Shown piece after piece: positions 25,901 to 33,466 of a DNA stretch of 50,247 bases. The stretch is from Bacteroidaceae bacterium (GTDB lineage: Bacteria > Bacteroidota > Bacteroidia > Bacteroidales > Bacteroidaceae). The stretch's first letter is position 1; every line of letters begins with the position of its first letter. The notes under the pieces were generated by a model. It saw only the letters and a program-made list of their open reading frames with translations, had not been told where the DNA came from and ran no database searches. The DNA lies in assembly GCA_017483665.1 (NCBI GenBank), contig JAFUVM010000075.1, positions 1 to 50,247 on the forward strand, written 5' to 3'. Both the position numbers and the translations under genes were made by a program.

Positions 25901-26455
25901 ACCGTTGATGGTGGATGTACCACGCAGACGCATGGTAGTACCGGAACCGAGGTTACCGGAGTTGGGCACGATGTCGAGACCAGCGATCTGACCCTGCAGG
26001 GCCTGGTCGACGGACTCGAACGAGAGACCTTCCATATCGTCCATGTTGAACTTCTGTACGGCTCCGGCGAACTCGCGGGCAGGAATCTCGAGGCCTGTGG
26101 TGGGTGCGTTCTTCTTACCCTGTACGGTGACCTCCTTGATGGTCTTCGTATTGTCCTGCAGCTTCACGGGGAAGATGTTCTTGCTGCCGATGACCTGGCT
26201 GTACTTCTTGTAGCCGATGTAGGTAATCTCCAGGGTGTTCTTCGGGTCCTTGATATTCATGGTGAAGTTACCATTCATATCCGTGACAGCCTGGCTGACA
26301 ATACGGTTGTTCTTATCTATCTCCTTGACGTTGGCACCAATGATGACGTCGATATCATCAGAAACGGTACCTGAAATACGCCGTTGCTGTGCGCTTGCGG
26401 GCAACGCCATGAGTGCGACTACCCAAAGCAGGAAAAGCTTAGTTATTTTATTCAT
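22922..26455 (-). CDS. SusC/RagA-family TonB-dependent transporter (pair 2)
   Basis: 1177 residues with signal peptide 1-22 (ASA). A carboxypeptidase-regulatory-like domain (about 26-105, ISGTVSDD, IGANVKEI, LEITYIGYK) is followed by the SusC signature KEVTVQGKK, a plug (about 125-245: ALQGQIAGLDIVPNSGN, SITVLKDAATTAKWGSKGSNGVIEI) and a barrel ending in F (SLTLGF). It is a classical member of the family. It starts 12 nt after the large FAS1 gene and is followed by its SusD partner, so translation is probably coupled along the operon. Confidence 0.94.
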   Translation of the reverse strand: MNKITKLFLLWVVALMALPASAQQRRISGTVSDDIDVIIGANVKEIDKNNRIVSQAVTDMNGNFTMNIKDPKNTLEITYIGYKKYSQVIGSKNIFPVKLQDNTKTIKEVTVQGKKNAPTTGLEIPAREFAGAVQKFNMDDMEGLSFESVDQALQGQIAGLDIVPNSGNLGSGTTMRLRGTSTINGNAQPLIVLNDHIFELPEDAQDINFETMDNEEQFSSLLQVNPEDIESITVLKDAATTAKWGSKGSNGVIEIKTRRGSRGKTRVNFTYKFSGTWQPSGYEMLDGDGYTMMLKEAYYNPNHINTSLPELDYIQDQRYIYNHYNHNTDWVKKVQQFGQEHKFTVALSGGGEKATFRISANYDKSTGSIIGQKLDRFTTSTALDYWVSDRIKFSSNINLAFTTNHKNYGNDILDRARNAMPNMSVYEYDAEGNLTGNYFNMLPLAAVYSTGDTGRRPNDGTLTSFDLNDMFVNGNPVARAMKAWWNQKQYNLTPQFSIEYKLLGKDDDHHKLNYVGDVQLNIYNTSNDQYCPSELRTMPWVWGGDNAAKLTSNERNYVSNDEYKSLEFTTRHDLQYYSAFPNRDHSLGGLARFELATGSSSSQNLGLWNVPNGITDPTVVALTRDASSSNGEWRSLSFLAQAHYSYKSKYSVDASVRMDGSTSFGRGHKFGTFPSVGARWNIIDEGFMQWSKDWLSMLAVRGSWGITGLSAGSGSNQYNKYATAGYYNGHQVIRPENLSLGELRWEKTRKMNLGFNAGFFNDLVTFEVEVYDHRTTDLLMDNLRIASANGFASLAKVNAGVLRNKGWELNFSTSRICKVGKFSMKLRANIAQNFNEVEEMNPLILESLNGSETYQPGNLDYNQRVQIGNALGSIYGLHYLGVYKYDYDHNGITSQSVASYGYAEEGNSGYAGADGVINYNEPINTAAADARRQGRQLEQLGANEVPLCPIAYDADGRMLTDAKGIPLPLYYCYNEGYRYQFQGGDAIYEDINHDGQIDRYDMVYLGNSNPKCNGGFGLNLYFGRLSLNAGFNFRMGNQIVNMARMNLESMLNNKNQSFATTWRWRKNGDETVIPRALSNVNGYKSYNSLPSDRYVEDGDYLRLQYVQLTYDFDVKKPFLKKLGINQLKLFASLNNLWCWTKYTGVDPDVSPQGFAVCRDNNRTPRSKSFTCSLTLGF

Positions 26456-26467
26456 AGTGTTGTTGTT

Positions 26468-29400
26468 TTAGCGGATAGCGTATCTCCTTAAATATTGTAT
26501 AGCACTCTGTGTGGTCTCCCATGTCTTGGTGTGGTCGCCGTCGATGACCTCGGTGTGGTTGAGGTAGCCGGGGATGCTGTGTATGACGGCGGCACTGGAA
26601 GAGTTGATCTGGATACCCTTCATGGCCACGTTGACGGGAGAGGTGTTGCAGGATACGTCGCGTGCCAGGATGTTGCGGACATCCACTCCGTTCACCTCGT
26701 CGAGGGTTTCGAAGGGAGCTGTGACGCCTGACATGCTGTTGTTGTTCTTCTTCCATACGACATCGTCGCAGACGCGGAGCTTGGTGCCGTCGCCAGATGC
26801 GATGCGGTCGACGTGCAGCTTGCAGAAGAGTTCAGTGAACTTGTCGTAGCTGGCCGTCACCATCTCGTTGGCAGGCAGGACTGTCTTGTCGGCGAAGACG
26901 GAGTTGTCGGCGAAGTGATAGCGGACGAAGTTGGTGAGATAAGTTATCTTGGCCGAGATGCGGATGCTGTCCTCGAGGGTAGCGAGGGAGTCGGTGTACT
27001 CTATCTCGCCGTCGGCATCGAGCTTGGGCAGTCCGGTCTCGTCGTCGATGTAGGGCTTGCAGTGGGTGTGGTAGTCCTCGTAGATGTCCTCCCATGTGGG
27101 CAGGCCGTGTGCGATGGCGTCTTCCACAGCGTCGTTTGTGGGAACGAAGATGGTGTAACGGTAGTTGTTGAAGAACTGCACGTTGTAGTCCAGGCCGTTG
27201 TCGCCGATGAAGATCTTGAACTTCTTGAGGGCAGACTCGCGCTGTGTCTTGCTGAGCGTTCCGTCTACAAGTCCGCAACCGATAATCTCGGTTTCGTAAG
27301 CGTCGGCTGTGCAGAGGTCGTAGAAGGCGCTGTAGGGTGTTTCGCCGCCGAAGCCAACCTTACCTGCTGCGAACTGGTCCAGGTCGTTCGTGAAGATGCT
27401 GTATACGCTGCGGTAGGTGGGTACGAGGGGAGCGTTGAGGACGTAGGTGTGACCGTTGTCCACGTCGCGGATCTTTGTGAGCTTGCAGGAGGTGACGCCG
27501 GGTTCGTCGCTGACGATGCCGAGGCGCTCGTTCTCGAGCTGGAGGCCGCCCTTGACTGCTGTTACGACACCCTCGTCGTTACGTACTACCTTCACGGCGT
27601 TGCCGTTCTTCGAGAGGTAGTACTCGTCGAGAGGTATGGAGCGGTCGATATTGTAGTAGTCCTGATCCTCGAAGGTCATGGGGTTGGTGCCGTCGTGCAC
27701 GATGGTGTGGCTCTCCAGGATGTCCTTCAGACGGTTGGTGACCTCGTTGTTGTTGTAGAGGCTGGTGCCGGGCACTACGTTGCCGATGGTGCCGAGCTTG
27801 GGATCGTCCAGTCCGTTGCAGTTGTAGGGGCAGTAGTAGTTTCTGAACCTCAGCTTGACGGGGAAGGAGCCGCCCACGAAGTAGAATTCGATGGCACGGG
27901 GTGTACGGCTCTTCATGCTGGCGGGGTCGTAGTAGTAGAAGAGTGCGCTGTCGGAGGGCAACAGGAAGGTGAACTTACTCTGCATGGCCTTGAGGTATGC
28001 GTAGTAGTTCAGGTTCATGTAGTCGTCGTAGATGGCAGACTTCATAATAAGGTTTGTCTTACTAATGAACGCGGGCGCGGTAACGGAGCGGTAGTCGGCG
28101 GGGACACAGGTGCGGTCCATGACGTAAACCACGCCGTTGCTTGCCACGAGACAGGTGTCGACCTGTGCCAGTGCTTCGTCCACGTTCTCGAAGAGGGGCT
28201 CCATGGCGTCGTCGGTGAGCTTGCTCCACTTGCTGGGAACGGAGCCTACGAAGGAGCGCTGCATGAAGTTGTTGACGAGGGAGTAGATGGTGCCCAGGGG
28301 GATGGCGTCAATCTGGCGGTAGAGCTCGTCGACGGTTGTGGCGCGTGTGTAGGGAATCTCGTCCTTTGTGCCTTCGTTGGCGTAGTATGTGCGGATGAGG
28401 TCCTCACCGGCGTTCTGGAAGTAGTGCCACATTTCCTTGTCGCTGGGCACGAAGATGGCGGCCATGTCCTTGCGGACGTCCACTTCGTCGTAGTAGCCGT
28501 TCCATCCCGGGTCGTAGAGCAGACCGGGAGCGATATCGGAGGTGTTCTCGTCCTTGTAGGGGTTGTAGGTCCTGTAGGTTCCCAGAGGTCCGGGCTCGAA
28601 GCGTTCGGGCTTGTCGTTGGCATCCAGCTTTGTCACGTAACCGCCCTTTGTAGAGTAGTTATTATAAGAGAAGTATCTCTTTGTAAAGATGGAGTCGGTG
28701 AAGTTGGGATAGAGAATCTTGTATGCCTCCGTGATGCGTGCGCTGTAGAAGGGAGCGCTGAAGCGGTCGAGGATGTGGCTGAAGATGTTCGTCTTGCCGT
28801 TGGTACGTATGACCTCAGCCATGTTTGTGACGGGGCAGAGGGGCTTCTCGGTGACGTTGATGTAGCCGTTCTCGCAGACGCCGTCCTTCTCCTTGAGGAG
28901 TGCATCGTAGATGTGCACGTCGCTCGGGTTGCGAGGGTGATTCATGAAGACGGCAAAGTCCTCGTCCTTGACCACGTTCCTGGACATGTGCTCTGCGGTG
29001 AAGTGGAGCATCATGGGCACTGTGGAGTCGGTAGCCATGTAGATGCCGTGTCCGCCCTTCTCGGCGCGGAAGCGCTCCCAGTAGTCCTTGTCGGTGGTGG
29101 AGTAGCTGAAGGGAAGATCGTCGGAGGGGACGTAGGTGATGGAGTCGGTGACGAGCACGTCGGTGTATCGACGCATGTACTCACCTCTGGTGGGAGAGTT
29201 TGTTCCGCTCGACTCGCTGCTTGCCAGGTTCTCCATGACGATGGCGTTGTTGAGCATACTGGTGTGAATCAGCAGCTTTTTCTGAGACTGGCTCAGGTTC
29301 TCGTAGCTTGTGGCATTGTGCCAGGGGTTGCCTTCGGGCAGCGTTGCGTTGTGGGCAAAGAATGCATCCCAAGCGGAGTCGTTCGCCACGAAGACGGTCT

Positions 29401-29662
29401 TCGAACCGGTACGGTTGAGCACGTCGGTCAATGGACGCATGTTCTCGGGATTCACATCCTTGTCGGCCAACAACTTCAGATAGGTTCTGAAATTGCCCTT
29501 CTGCTCGAGGCTTTGATAGATGCTTGAGCTGAGCCAGCTGGGCTTTTCATCGTCCAGAATGAACTCATCCTTACAAGCATACATCAGCCCGCAAGCTGCC
29601 AGCAGGCATACCACCCGTGAGGAATGTCTGCTCCATTTGCTTAAACGGTTTGTCATACGCAT
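26468..29662 (-). CDS. Large FAS1 (fasciclin) multidomain lipoprotein A
   Basis: 1064 residues, first gene of the operon. The lipoprotein signal ends MYAC (Cys30). Several FAS1 units can be read, beginning with SLEQKGNFRTYLKLLADKD and TVFVANDSAWDAFF, later DMAAIFVPSDKEMWHYF, FTFLLPSDSALFYY and YTIFVPTNDAVEDAI. That gives about four adhesion-type domains on the surface. A second ATG two codons in is equally possible as the start. No catalytic motif is seen. A long open frame on the opposite strand is a codon-bias shadow. The protein may act as a surface adhesin or ligand collector for the SusCD pair behind it. Confidence 0.85.
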   Translation of the reverse strand: MRMTNRLSKWSRHSSRVVCLLAACGLMYACKDEFILDDEKPSWLSSSIYQSLEQKGNFRTYLKLLADKDVNPENMRPLTDVLNRTGSKTVFVANDSAWDAFFAHNATLPEGNPWHNATSYENLSQSQKKLLIHTSMLNNAIVMENLASSESSGTNSPTRGEYMRRYTDVLVTDSITYVPSDDLPFSYSTTDKDYWERFRAEKGGHGIYMATDSTVPMMLHFTAEHMSRNVVKDEDFAVFMNHPRNPSDVHIYDALLKEKDGVCENGYINVTEKPLCPVTNMAEVIRTNGKTNIFSHILDRFSAPFYSARITEAYKILYPNFTDSIFTKRYFSYNNYSTKGGYVTKLDANDKPERFEPGPLGTYRTYNPYKDENTSDIAPGLLYDPGWNGYYDEVDVRKDMAAIFVPSDKEMWHYFQNAGEDLIRTYYANEGTKDEIPYTRATTVDELYRQIDAIPLGTIYSLVNNFMQRSFVGSVPSKWSKLTDDAMEPLFENVDEALAQVDTCLVASNGVVYVMDRTCVPADYRSVTAPAFISKTNLIMKSAIYDDYMNLNYYAYLKAMQSKFTFLLPSDSALFYYYDPASMKSRTPRAIEFYFVGGSFPVKLRFRNYYCPYNCNGLDDPKLGTIGNVVPGTSLYNNNEVTNRLKDILESHTIVHDGTNPMTFEDQDYYNIDRSIPLDEYYLSKNGNAVKVVRNDEGVVTAVKGGLQLENERLGIVSDEPGVTSCKLTKIRDVDNGHTYVLNAPLVPTYRSVYSIFTNDLDQFAAGKVGFGGETPYSAFYDLCTADAYETEIIGCGLVDGTLSKTQRESALKKFKIFIGDNGLDYNVQFFNNYRYTIFVPTNDAVEDAIAHGLPTWEDIYEDYHTHCKPYIDDETGLPKLDADGEIEYTDSLATLEDSIRISAKITYLTNFVRYHFADNSVFADKTVLPANEMVTASYDKFTELFCKLHVDRIASGDGTKLRVCDDVVWKKNNNSMSGVTAPFETLDEVNGVDVRNILARDVSCNTSPVNVAMKGIQINSSSAAVIHSIPGYLNHTEVIDGDHTKTWETTQSAIQYLRRYAIR

Positions 29663-29736
29663 TGTTTTATTTAGTTTTTTTGTTGTTTTTCTACGTTTTC
29701 ATGCGCTTTTAGGGCTTTTACACGCACTAAACAGAG

Positions 29737-29744
29737 CAAATTTA
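29737..29744 (-). promoter_or_regulatory. -7 box of the FAS1-SusCD operon
   Basis: Minus-strand TAAATTTG, with a TTG 22 nt upstream (29769-29767), slightly longer than the usual spacing. The leader is about 70 nt. The rest of the 527-nt gap to 30190 contains the palindromic repeat at 30049 and a terminator hairpin but no credible gene. Confidence 0.5.
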
Positions 29745-30048
29745 CGTTTTTTTTAACGAATCGCGACAACTGCCTATGATAAAAGCCTTCATTTTAATGT
29801 TTTTTAACAAAAGAAGGTTAATTTTTATCAAAGTATGTTGCGTTTTGGGGAAGAAAATGCAGATTTTCCGCCTGAAACACGTGTCGCGACGAGAAAGTGA
29901 GCCGTTCGCCCCTCGACGGGGAGCATTTTGGGTTCAATCTGAACGCCTGCGACGGGAGGAAAAGGGAAGAGAAAGCTTTACCATTACGACAGGAATACAA
30001 ATCAGATGTATGACTTTCACAATTCCTACGCGGCGGGGAACAAAACTA

Positions 30049-30128
30049 TTTCAAAGGCTTGGAAATATATTTCAGTGGCTTGGAAATATATTTTAGAGCC
30101 TTTGAAATATATTTCCAAGCCACTGAAA
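30049..30128. repeat. Tandem 21-bp palindromic repeat, copy 2
   Basis: Four units in exact 21-nt phase start at 30049, 30070, 30091 and 30112. Unit 4 is the exact reverse complement of unit 2 over 17 nt; unit 3 is close to the reverse complement of unit 1. So 1-3 and 2-4 can pair, which allows either alternative hairpins or a pseudoknot. The array is flanked by GGGGAACAAAA on the left and TTTTGTTCCC on the right, another inverted pair. It is related in sequence to 6636-6715. Confidence 0.85.
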
Positions 30129-30138
30129 AAGTTTTTAT

Positions 30139-30168
30139 CCGCAGGACTATGGATTTTGTTCCCTGCGG
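30139..30168 (-). terminator. Hairpin after the M6 peptidase gene
   Basis: 7-bp GC stem CCGCAGG/CCTGCGG with a 16-nt loop, 21 nt past the stop. On the minus strand it leads into an A/T-rich tract with a T run at 30131-30126. Confidence 0.5.
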
Positions 30169-30189
30169 CGGAGAAAAAGTTGCTGTGTA

Positions 30190-32466
30190 TCAGCGGGAAA
30201 GGTAGACTTTCCCGCCACGGAGATAGATGCCCGTGCGGGGCACTTGCTGCAGGCGGCGGCCGGAGAGGTCGTAGATGGCATCGGAGCCTTCGGCATCGTC
30301 CGCGCGTACATCATCTATTGCATCGGGGATGACAACCTCCATCCAGTCGCTCCATTCGGAAGTGCCGTCGGCACAGACGGCCTGCACGCGGTAGTAGTAG
30401 ACCAGCGCGTCGGTGGTGCGGACGATGTGGCTGGTGGCAGTCAGGCCTGTGTAGGTGGTGACCTTGCCGTTCGAGCCGCTCATGTCCTGGATGTCGACTT
30501 GGTAGAGGTAGAAACGTTTCTTGACGGCTGTGGATGCGAACTTCACCTGGCTTCCGGCGGGGACGTCGGCAAAGGTGAGGCTGTAGCTCTGGCGGTCGGC
30601 GCTGAGGGCGACGGTCTGGGTGGCGACGGTCTGTGAGCCGTTGAGCACGCTCACGACCACGCTGCTGCCATCGGTCCCGAAGTCGGCGGCGTCGAAGCCG
30701 ACGTACAGCTCGCCGTCCTTGTTGTTCAACTTGGGCGTGACGATGTAGCCGCTGGCCTTCTGTGCGGAGAGACGGATGGCGTCGCTGGCGGTGCCGTAGA
30801 TGTAGGACGACCTCCATCCGCTGTCCTTCATGTACGAGTCCAGCGTGCTGCTGCCGATGGTCTGACCGTCGGAGATGGAGCTGAAGCCGGAGAAGTCCTC
30901 GGAGAGGAGAGTGGCGCGGGAGGGTTCGTCGGACACTTCCTCCACCTGAAGGTTGTAGCTGGTGGCACCGTCCACAGCGAGCCAATTGGCTTCGAAGGCA
31001 TCGGCGGAAAGGACGGTGGGCAGGGCCAGCTCGGGAGCCGACAGGGGAACATAGTTGCCATAGACGAAGCTGATGGTGCCGTCGGCTGCCTCGGCGATGT
31101 CGTGTATCAGGTTCTGGTGCTTCTTGGTGCCGCCTTTCTCGGAGGTGAACCACGTGAGCTGCTCTACGCTCTGCACTTTCTTCCGGCCGGGATAGGGGTC
31201 GCCTGCCTCGTCATCGGTCGTGATGTTGTAGTAGTACGCGCCGTCCTCATACAGGAGTTCGCCCACCTGTCCGTCGGCAGGCAGGAAGGTCATGCGCTGG
31301 TGGGACTTGGTGTTGTTGACGTTGTTGTTGTACCACGCCGTGGCATTGTAGTCGATGTGCCAGACCATGAGGCCGTGGCCGTAGTTGTACCTGCCGAAAG
31401 TCTTCTGCTGACGGTTCTCGAGGATATAGTACTCGTTGTTGTTGCCGGTGTTCTTGATGACGTAGGCCACGCCCTCGGAATTGATGGCGGGCATGTCCGT
31501 CACCTTCGTCGGTTCGGTCAGCGGAATGAGGTCAATCCATCCGGCCATCCAGCGTTCGTAGGCGGTGTAGGGCGACGGCACCTCGCCTATCTGGCGCGGT
31601 CCGTTGTAGGAGCCGCCGTCCATCACGTCCCAGTTCTGGGCTGCTGTGCCGCCGCTGTAGTCCGTATCGTAGAAATCGGGGTAGCCCAGGCAGTGGCTGA
31701 ACTCGTGACAGGCCGTGCCGATGCCGTTGAGCACCGACTTCGAGGCGAGCTCGTTGGAGACGGCATACGTGTCGATGATGACGCCGTCCAGTCGCTGGGC
31801 GCCGGAGCCGTTGCCGTAATACTGGCCTGCGGAAAGCTCCCACTCGTGGGGCCAAATGTAACCCGACTCGCCGTAGGACGTCACACCGGCATAGATGACG
31901 TAGACCTGGTCCACCTCGCCGTCGCCGTCCCAGTCGTAGTCGGCAAAGTCAATCTCCTCGTCGGCAAGCTTCAGGGCTTCGATGACCATCTCGGGAGCAC
32001 GGTCGTCCAGGTTAGCATTGGGCGCCGTGCCGTAGTAGTCGTGGTTCTTGGAAAGGGTGAGCGGACCGATGACGTCGAAGTCGATGTCGAGCAGACCGTA
32101 GCTCTGTTCGAGGAAGTAATCGCGGACGGAGCCGACGTGGTTGCTCAGGGAGTAGCCACGCTGGCTGAAGCGGTTCTTCCACTGCGTGGAGGCATTCGCC
32201 TGCATTTTCGTGTCGGAGAACTGGACAAGCAGGACGAGTCCCCGCTTTGTCTCGGGCTGTGTCTTGGCCCGGAGCGGCCCTGCGGCATGGCGGAGCTGCA
32301 GGTTGGCATTGCGCATCTTCTCCAGACGGGCCAGGCGGTGCTCGTTGACGCCGGGCAGTCTGTGGGTGTGATGGGGACGATGGCGCAAGCCGCCCGAATA
32401 AGGCTGTGCGGCCACGGCAAGGCTGCAGAACAGCGCCACAAGGATTGCCATAAGGTTTTTCATCAT
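30190..32466 (-). CDS. Secreted M6-family (immune inhibitor A-like) metallopeptidase
   Basis: 758 residues. Signal peptide 1-20 (AVAA). The zinc motif HEFSHCLGYPD (H254, E255, H258, D264) is the HExxHxxGxxD type of the M6 family. An acidic Ca-binding-like loop DWDGDGEVD lies at 179-187. The C-terminal half has a galactose-binding/jelly-roll-like region (about 530-660), an FN3-like segment (TYTGLTATSHIV, YYYRVQAVCADGTSEWSDW), and a short sorting-like tail (AIYDLSGRRL to VYLSR) like that of the 766-aa protein. It is expected to be an extracellular protease. Its promoter region overlaps the divergent thiD promoter. Confidence 0.87.
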   Translation of the reverse strand: MMKNLMAILVALFCSLAVAAQPYSGGLRHRPHHTHRLPGVNEHRLARLEKMRNANLQLRHAAGPLRAKTQPETKRGLVLLVQFSDTKMQANASTQWKNRFSQRGYSLSNHVGSVRDYFLEQSYGLLDIDFDVIGPLTLSKNHDYYGTAPNANLDDRAPEMVIEALKLADEEIDFADYDWDGDGEVDQVYVIYAGVTSYGESGYIWPHEWELSAGQYYGNGSGAQRLDGVIIDTYAVSNELASKSVLNGIGTACHEFSHCLGYPDFYDTDYSGGTAAQNWDVMDGGSYNGPRQIGEVPSPYTAYERWMAGWIDLIPLTEPTKVTDMPAINSEGVAYVIKNTGNNNEYYILENRQQKTFGRYNYGHGLMVWHIDYNATAWYNNNVNNTKSHQRMTFLPADGQVGELLYEDGAYYYNITTDDEAGDPYPGRKKVQSVEQLTWFTSEKGGTKKHQNLIHDIAEAADGTISFVYGNYVPLSAPELALPTVLSADAFEANWLAVDGATSYNLQVEEVSDEPSRATLLSEDFSGFSSISDGQTIGSSTLDSYMKDSGWRSSYIYGTASDAIRLSAQKASGYIVTPKLNNKDGELYVGFDAADFGTDGSSVVVSVLNGSQTVATQTVALSADRQSYSLTFADVPAGSQVKFASTAVKKRFYLYQVDIQDMSGSNGKVTTYTGLTATSHIVRTTDALVYYYRVQAVCADGTSEWSDWMEVVIPDAIDDVRADDAEGSDAIYDLSGRRLQQVPRTGIYLRGGKVYLSR

Positions 32467-32531
32467 ATATACTTTACTTATATAAATAGGTTAATAGGTG
32501 TCTTTCATGCACAAATCACATGTTGCAGCTG

Positions 32532-32539
32532 CAAATTTA
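32532..32539 (-). promoter_or_regulatory. -7 box of the M6 peptidase gene
   Basis: Minus-strand TAAATTTG with no clear TTG partner. It lies only 10 nt from the TTG of the divergent thiD promoter (32550-32552), so the two polymerase sites must overlap. Confidence 0.5.
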
Positions 32540-32549
32540 GCCATTTTTT

Positions 32550-32580
32550 TTGATACTTCCGCCGAAACGTCGTAACTTTG
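32550..32580 (+). promoter_or_regulatory. Promoter of the thiD-like gene
   Basis: TTG (32550-32552), 20-nt spacer, TAACTTTG (32573-32580). The ATG at 32590 lies only 9 nt after the -7 box, so the transcript would be leaderless or nearly so. Confidence 0.7.
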
Positions 32581-32589
32581 TGCCCCAAT

Positions 32590-33357
32590 ATGGAGAAAAA
32601 ACCGAAAACAGGCAAAGTATTCCTCATTGCGGGCAGCGAACCGCTGGGGAGTGCAGGCGTGCAAGCCGACATCAAGGCCATCACGCGATGCGGGGGCTGG
32701 GCCGCCGCCGCACTGACATGTATCGTGGACGAGGACGTGAACCGCATCAAGGGCATCCATCACCTGCCGGCCGAGCTCATCGTCTCGCAGGCGGAGTCCT
32801 TCCTGAGCACCGTCGGAGCCGACTGCATCAAGACCGGCGTGCTGCCCACCGAGGAAATCATCCGCGCCGTGGCAGGCGTGCTGCGCCGCTACGACCGGCA
32901 GCCCATACTCATCGACCCCGTCATCGTCAACTTCGCAGGCGAACAACTGGTGAGCGACGCTGCCATCAAGGCATACAAGGACGAGCTCTTCCCCCTCGCC
33001 ACGCTCATCACCCCCAACATCCGCGAGGCGGAGTTCCTGCTGGGGCACTCCTTCCGCAACCCCGAAGAGGACCTGCAACGGCTCAGCCAGTGGGGATGCA
33101 GCGTGCTGGTGAAGAGCGTCGTCGAAGGACGCTATCTGGTGGACTACCTCTACGACCGCACAACCGGCACACTCACGCCGCACCCCAAGAAGAAACTCCA
33201 GCTCGACGACCGCAACGGCACGGGCGACACCCTGGCAAGCGCCATTGCCACACATCTGGCAGCGGGAGAAAGTCTGCCCGTCGCCGTGACGCGTGCCGAA
33301 GCCTACATGAGCTACTTCCTGGCCGGTCCGCGCTACTATATCAGCGTCGCAAAGTAG
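32590..33357 (+). CDS. thiD: ThiD-like hydroxymethylpyrimidine kinase, divergent
   Basis: 255-residue ribokinase-fold kinase of the ThiD/PdxK group. ThiD phosphorylates HMP and HMP-phosphate in thiamine synthesis. Family features are IAGSEPLGSAGVQADIKA (13-30), IDPVIV (108-113), TPNIREAE (141-148) and the anion hole NGTGDT (209-214). In ThiD of Salmonella the last motif carries Cys213; here residue 213 is Asp, as in pyridoxal kinases and ribokinases, and the usual TAQNT segment is replaced by TCIVDED. Substrate range may therefore differ; HMP kinase, pyridoxal kinase or a related role are all possible. There are no other thi genes nearby. Confidence 0.78.
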   Translation: MEKKPKTGKVFLIAGSEPLGSAGVQADIKAITRCGGWAAAALTCIVDEDVNRIKGIHHLPAELIVSQAESFLSTVGADCIKTGVLPTEEIIRAVAGVLRRYDRQPILIDPVIVNFAGEQLVSDAAIKAYKDELFPLATLITPNIREAEFLLGHSFRNPEEDLQRLSQWGCSVLVKSVVEGRYLVDYLYDRTTGTLTPHPKKKLQLDDRNGTGDTLASAIATHLAAGESLPVAVTRAEAYMSYFLAGPRYYISVAK

Positions 33358-33371
33358 GCACAGCAACAGAA

Positions 33372-33416
33372 GAGGCCGCCACCTGCCGGGAATTTCCTCC
33401 CGCAGGTGGCGGCCTC
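33372..33416. terminator. Bidirectional terminator between thiD and BY-kinase
   Basis: Perfect 15-bp stem GAGGCCGCCACCTGC/GCAGGTGGCGGCCTC with a 15-nt loop, located between two convergent genes. It lacks a long T tract on either side but is very stable. Confidence 0.72.
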
Positions 33417-33466
33417 GATTAGAGCCAGCCCCGCATAGGGCTTGCGAAGTGTATGGGTCCCCCCGG

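Noticed and set aside
26813-29527. 904-codon open frame on the plus strand opposite the large FAS1 gene
   Set aside because: It is antisense to a gene with clear lipoprotein signal and FAS1 domains; the composition (Val/Gly/Glu/Leu-rich, no domain) is what reverse-strand codon bias gives. The same holds for 24452-26374, 19448-20776, 15938-17428 and 17450-18766.
29776-30096. 106-codon plus-strand frame in the gap before the palindromic repeat
   Set aside because: Its sequence is derived partly from the 21-bp repeat, it has no promoter box and no recognisable domain.
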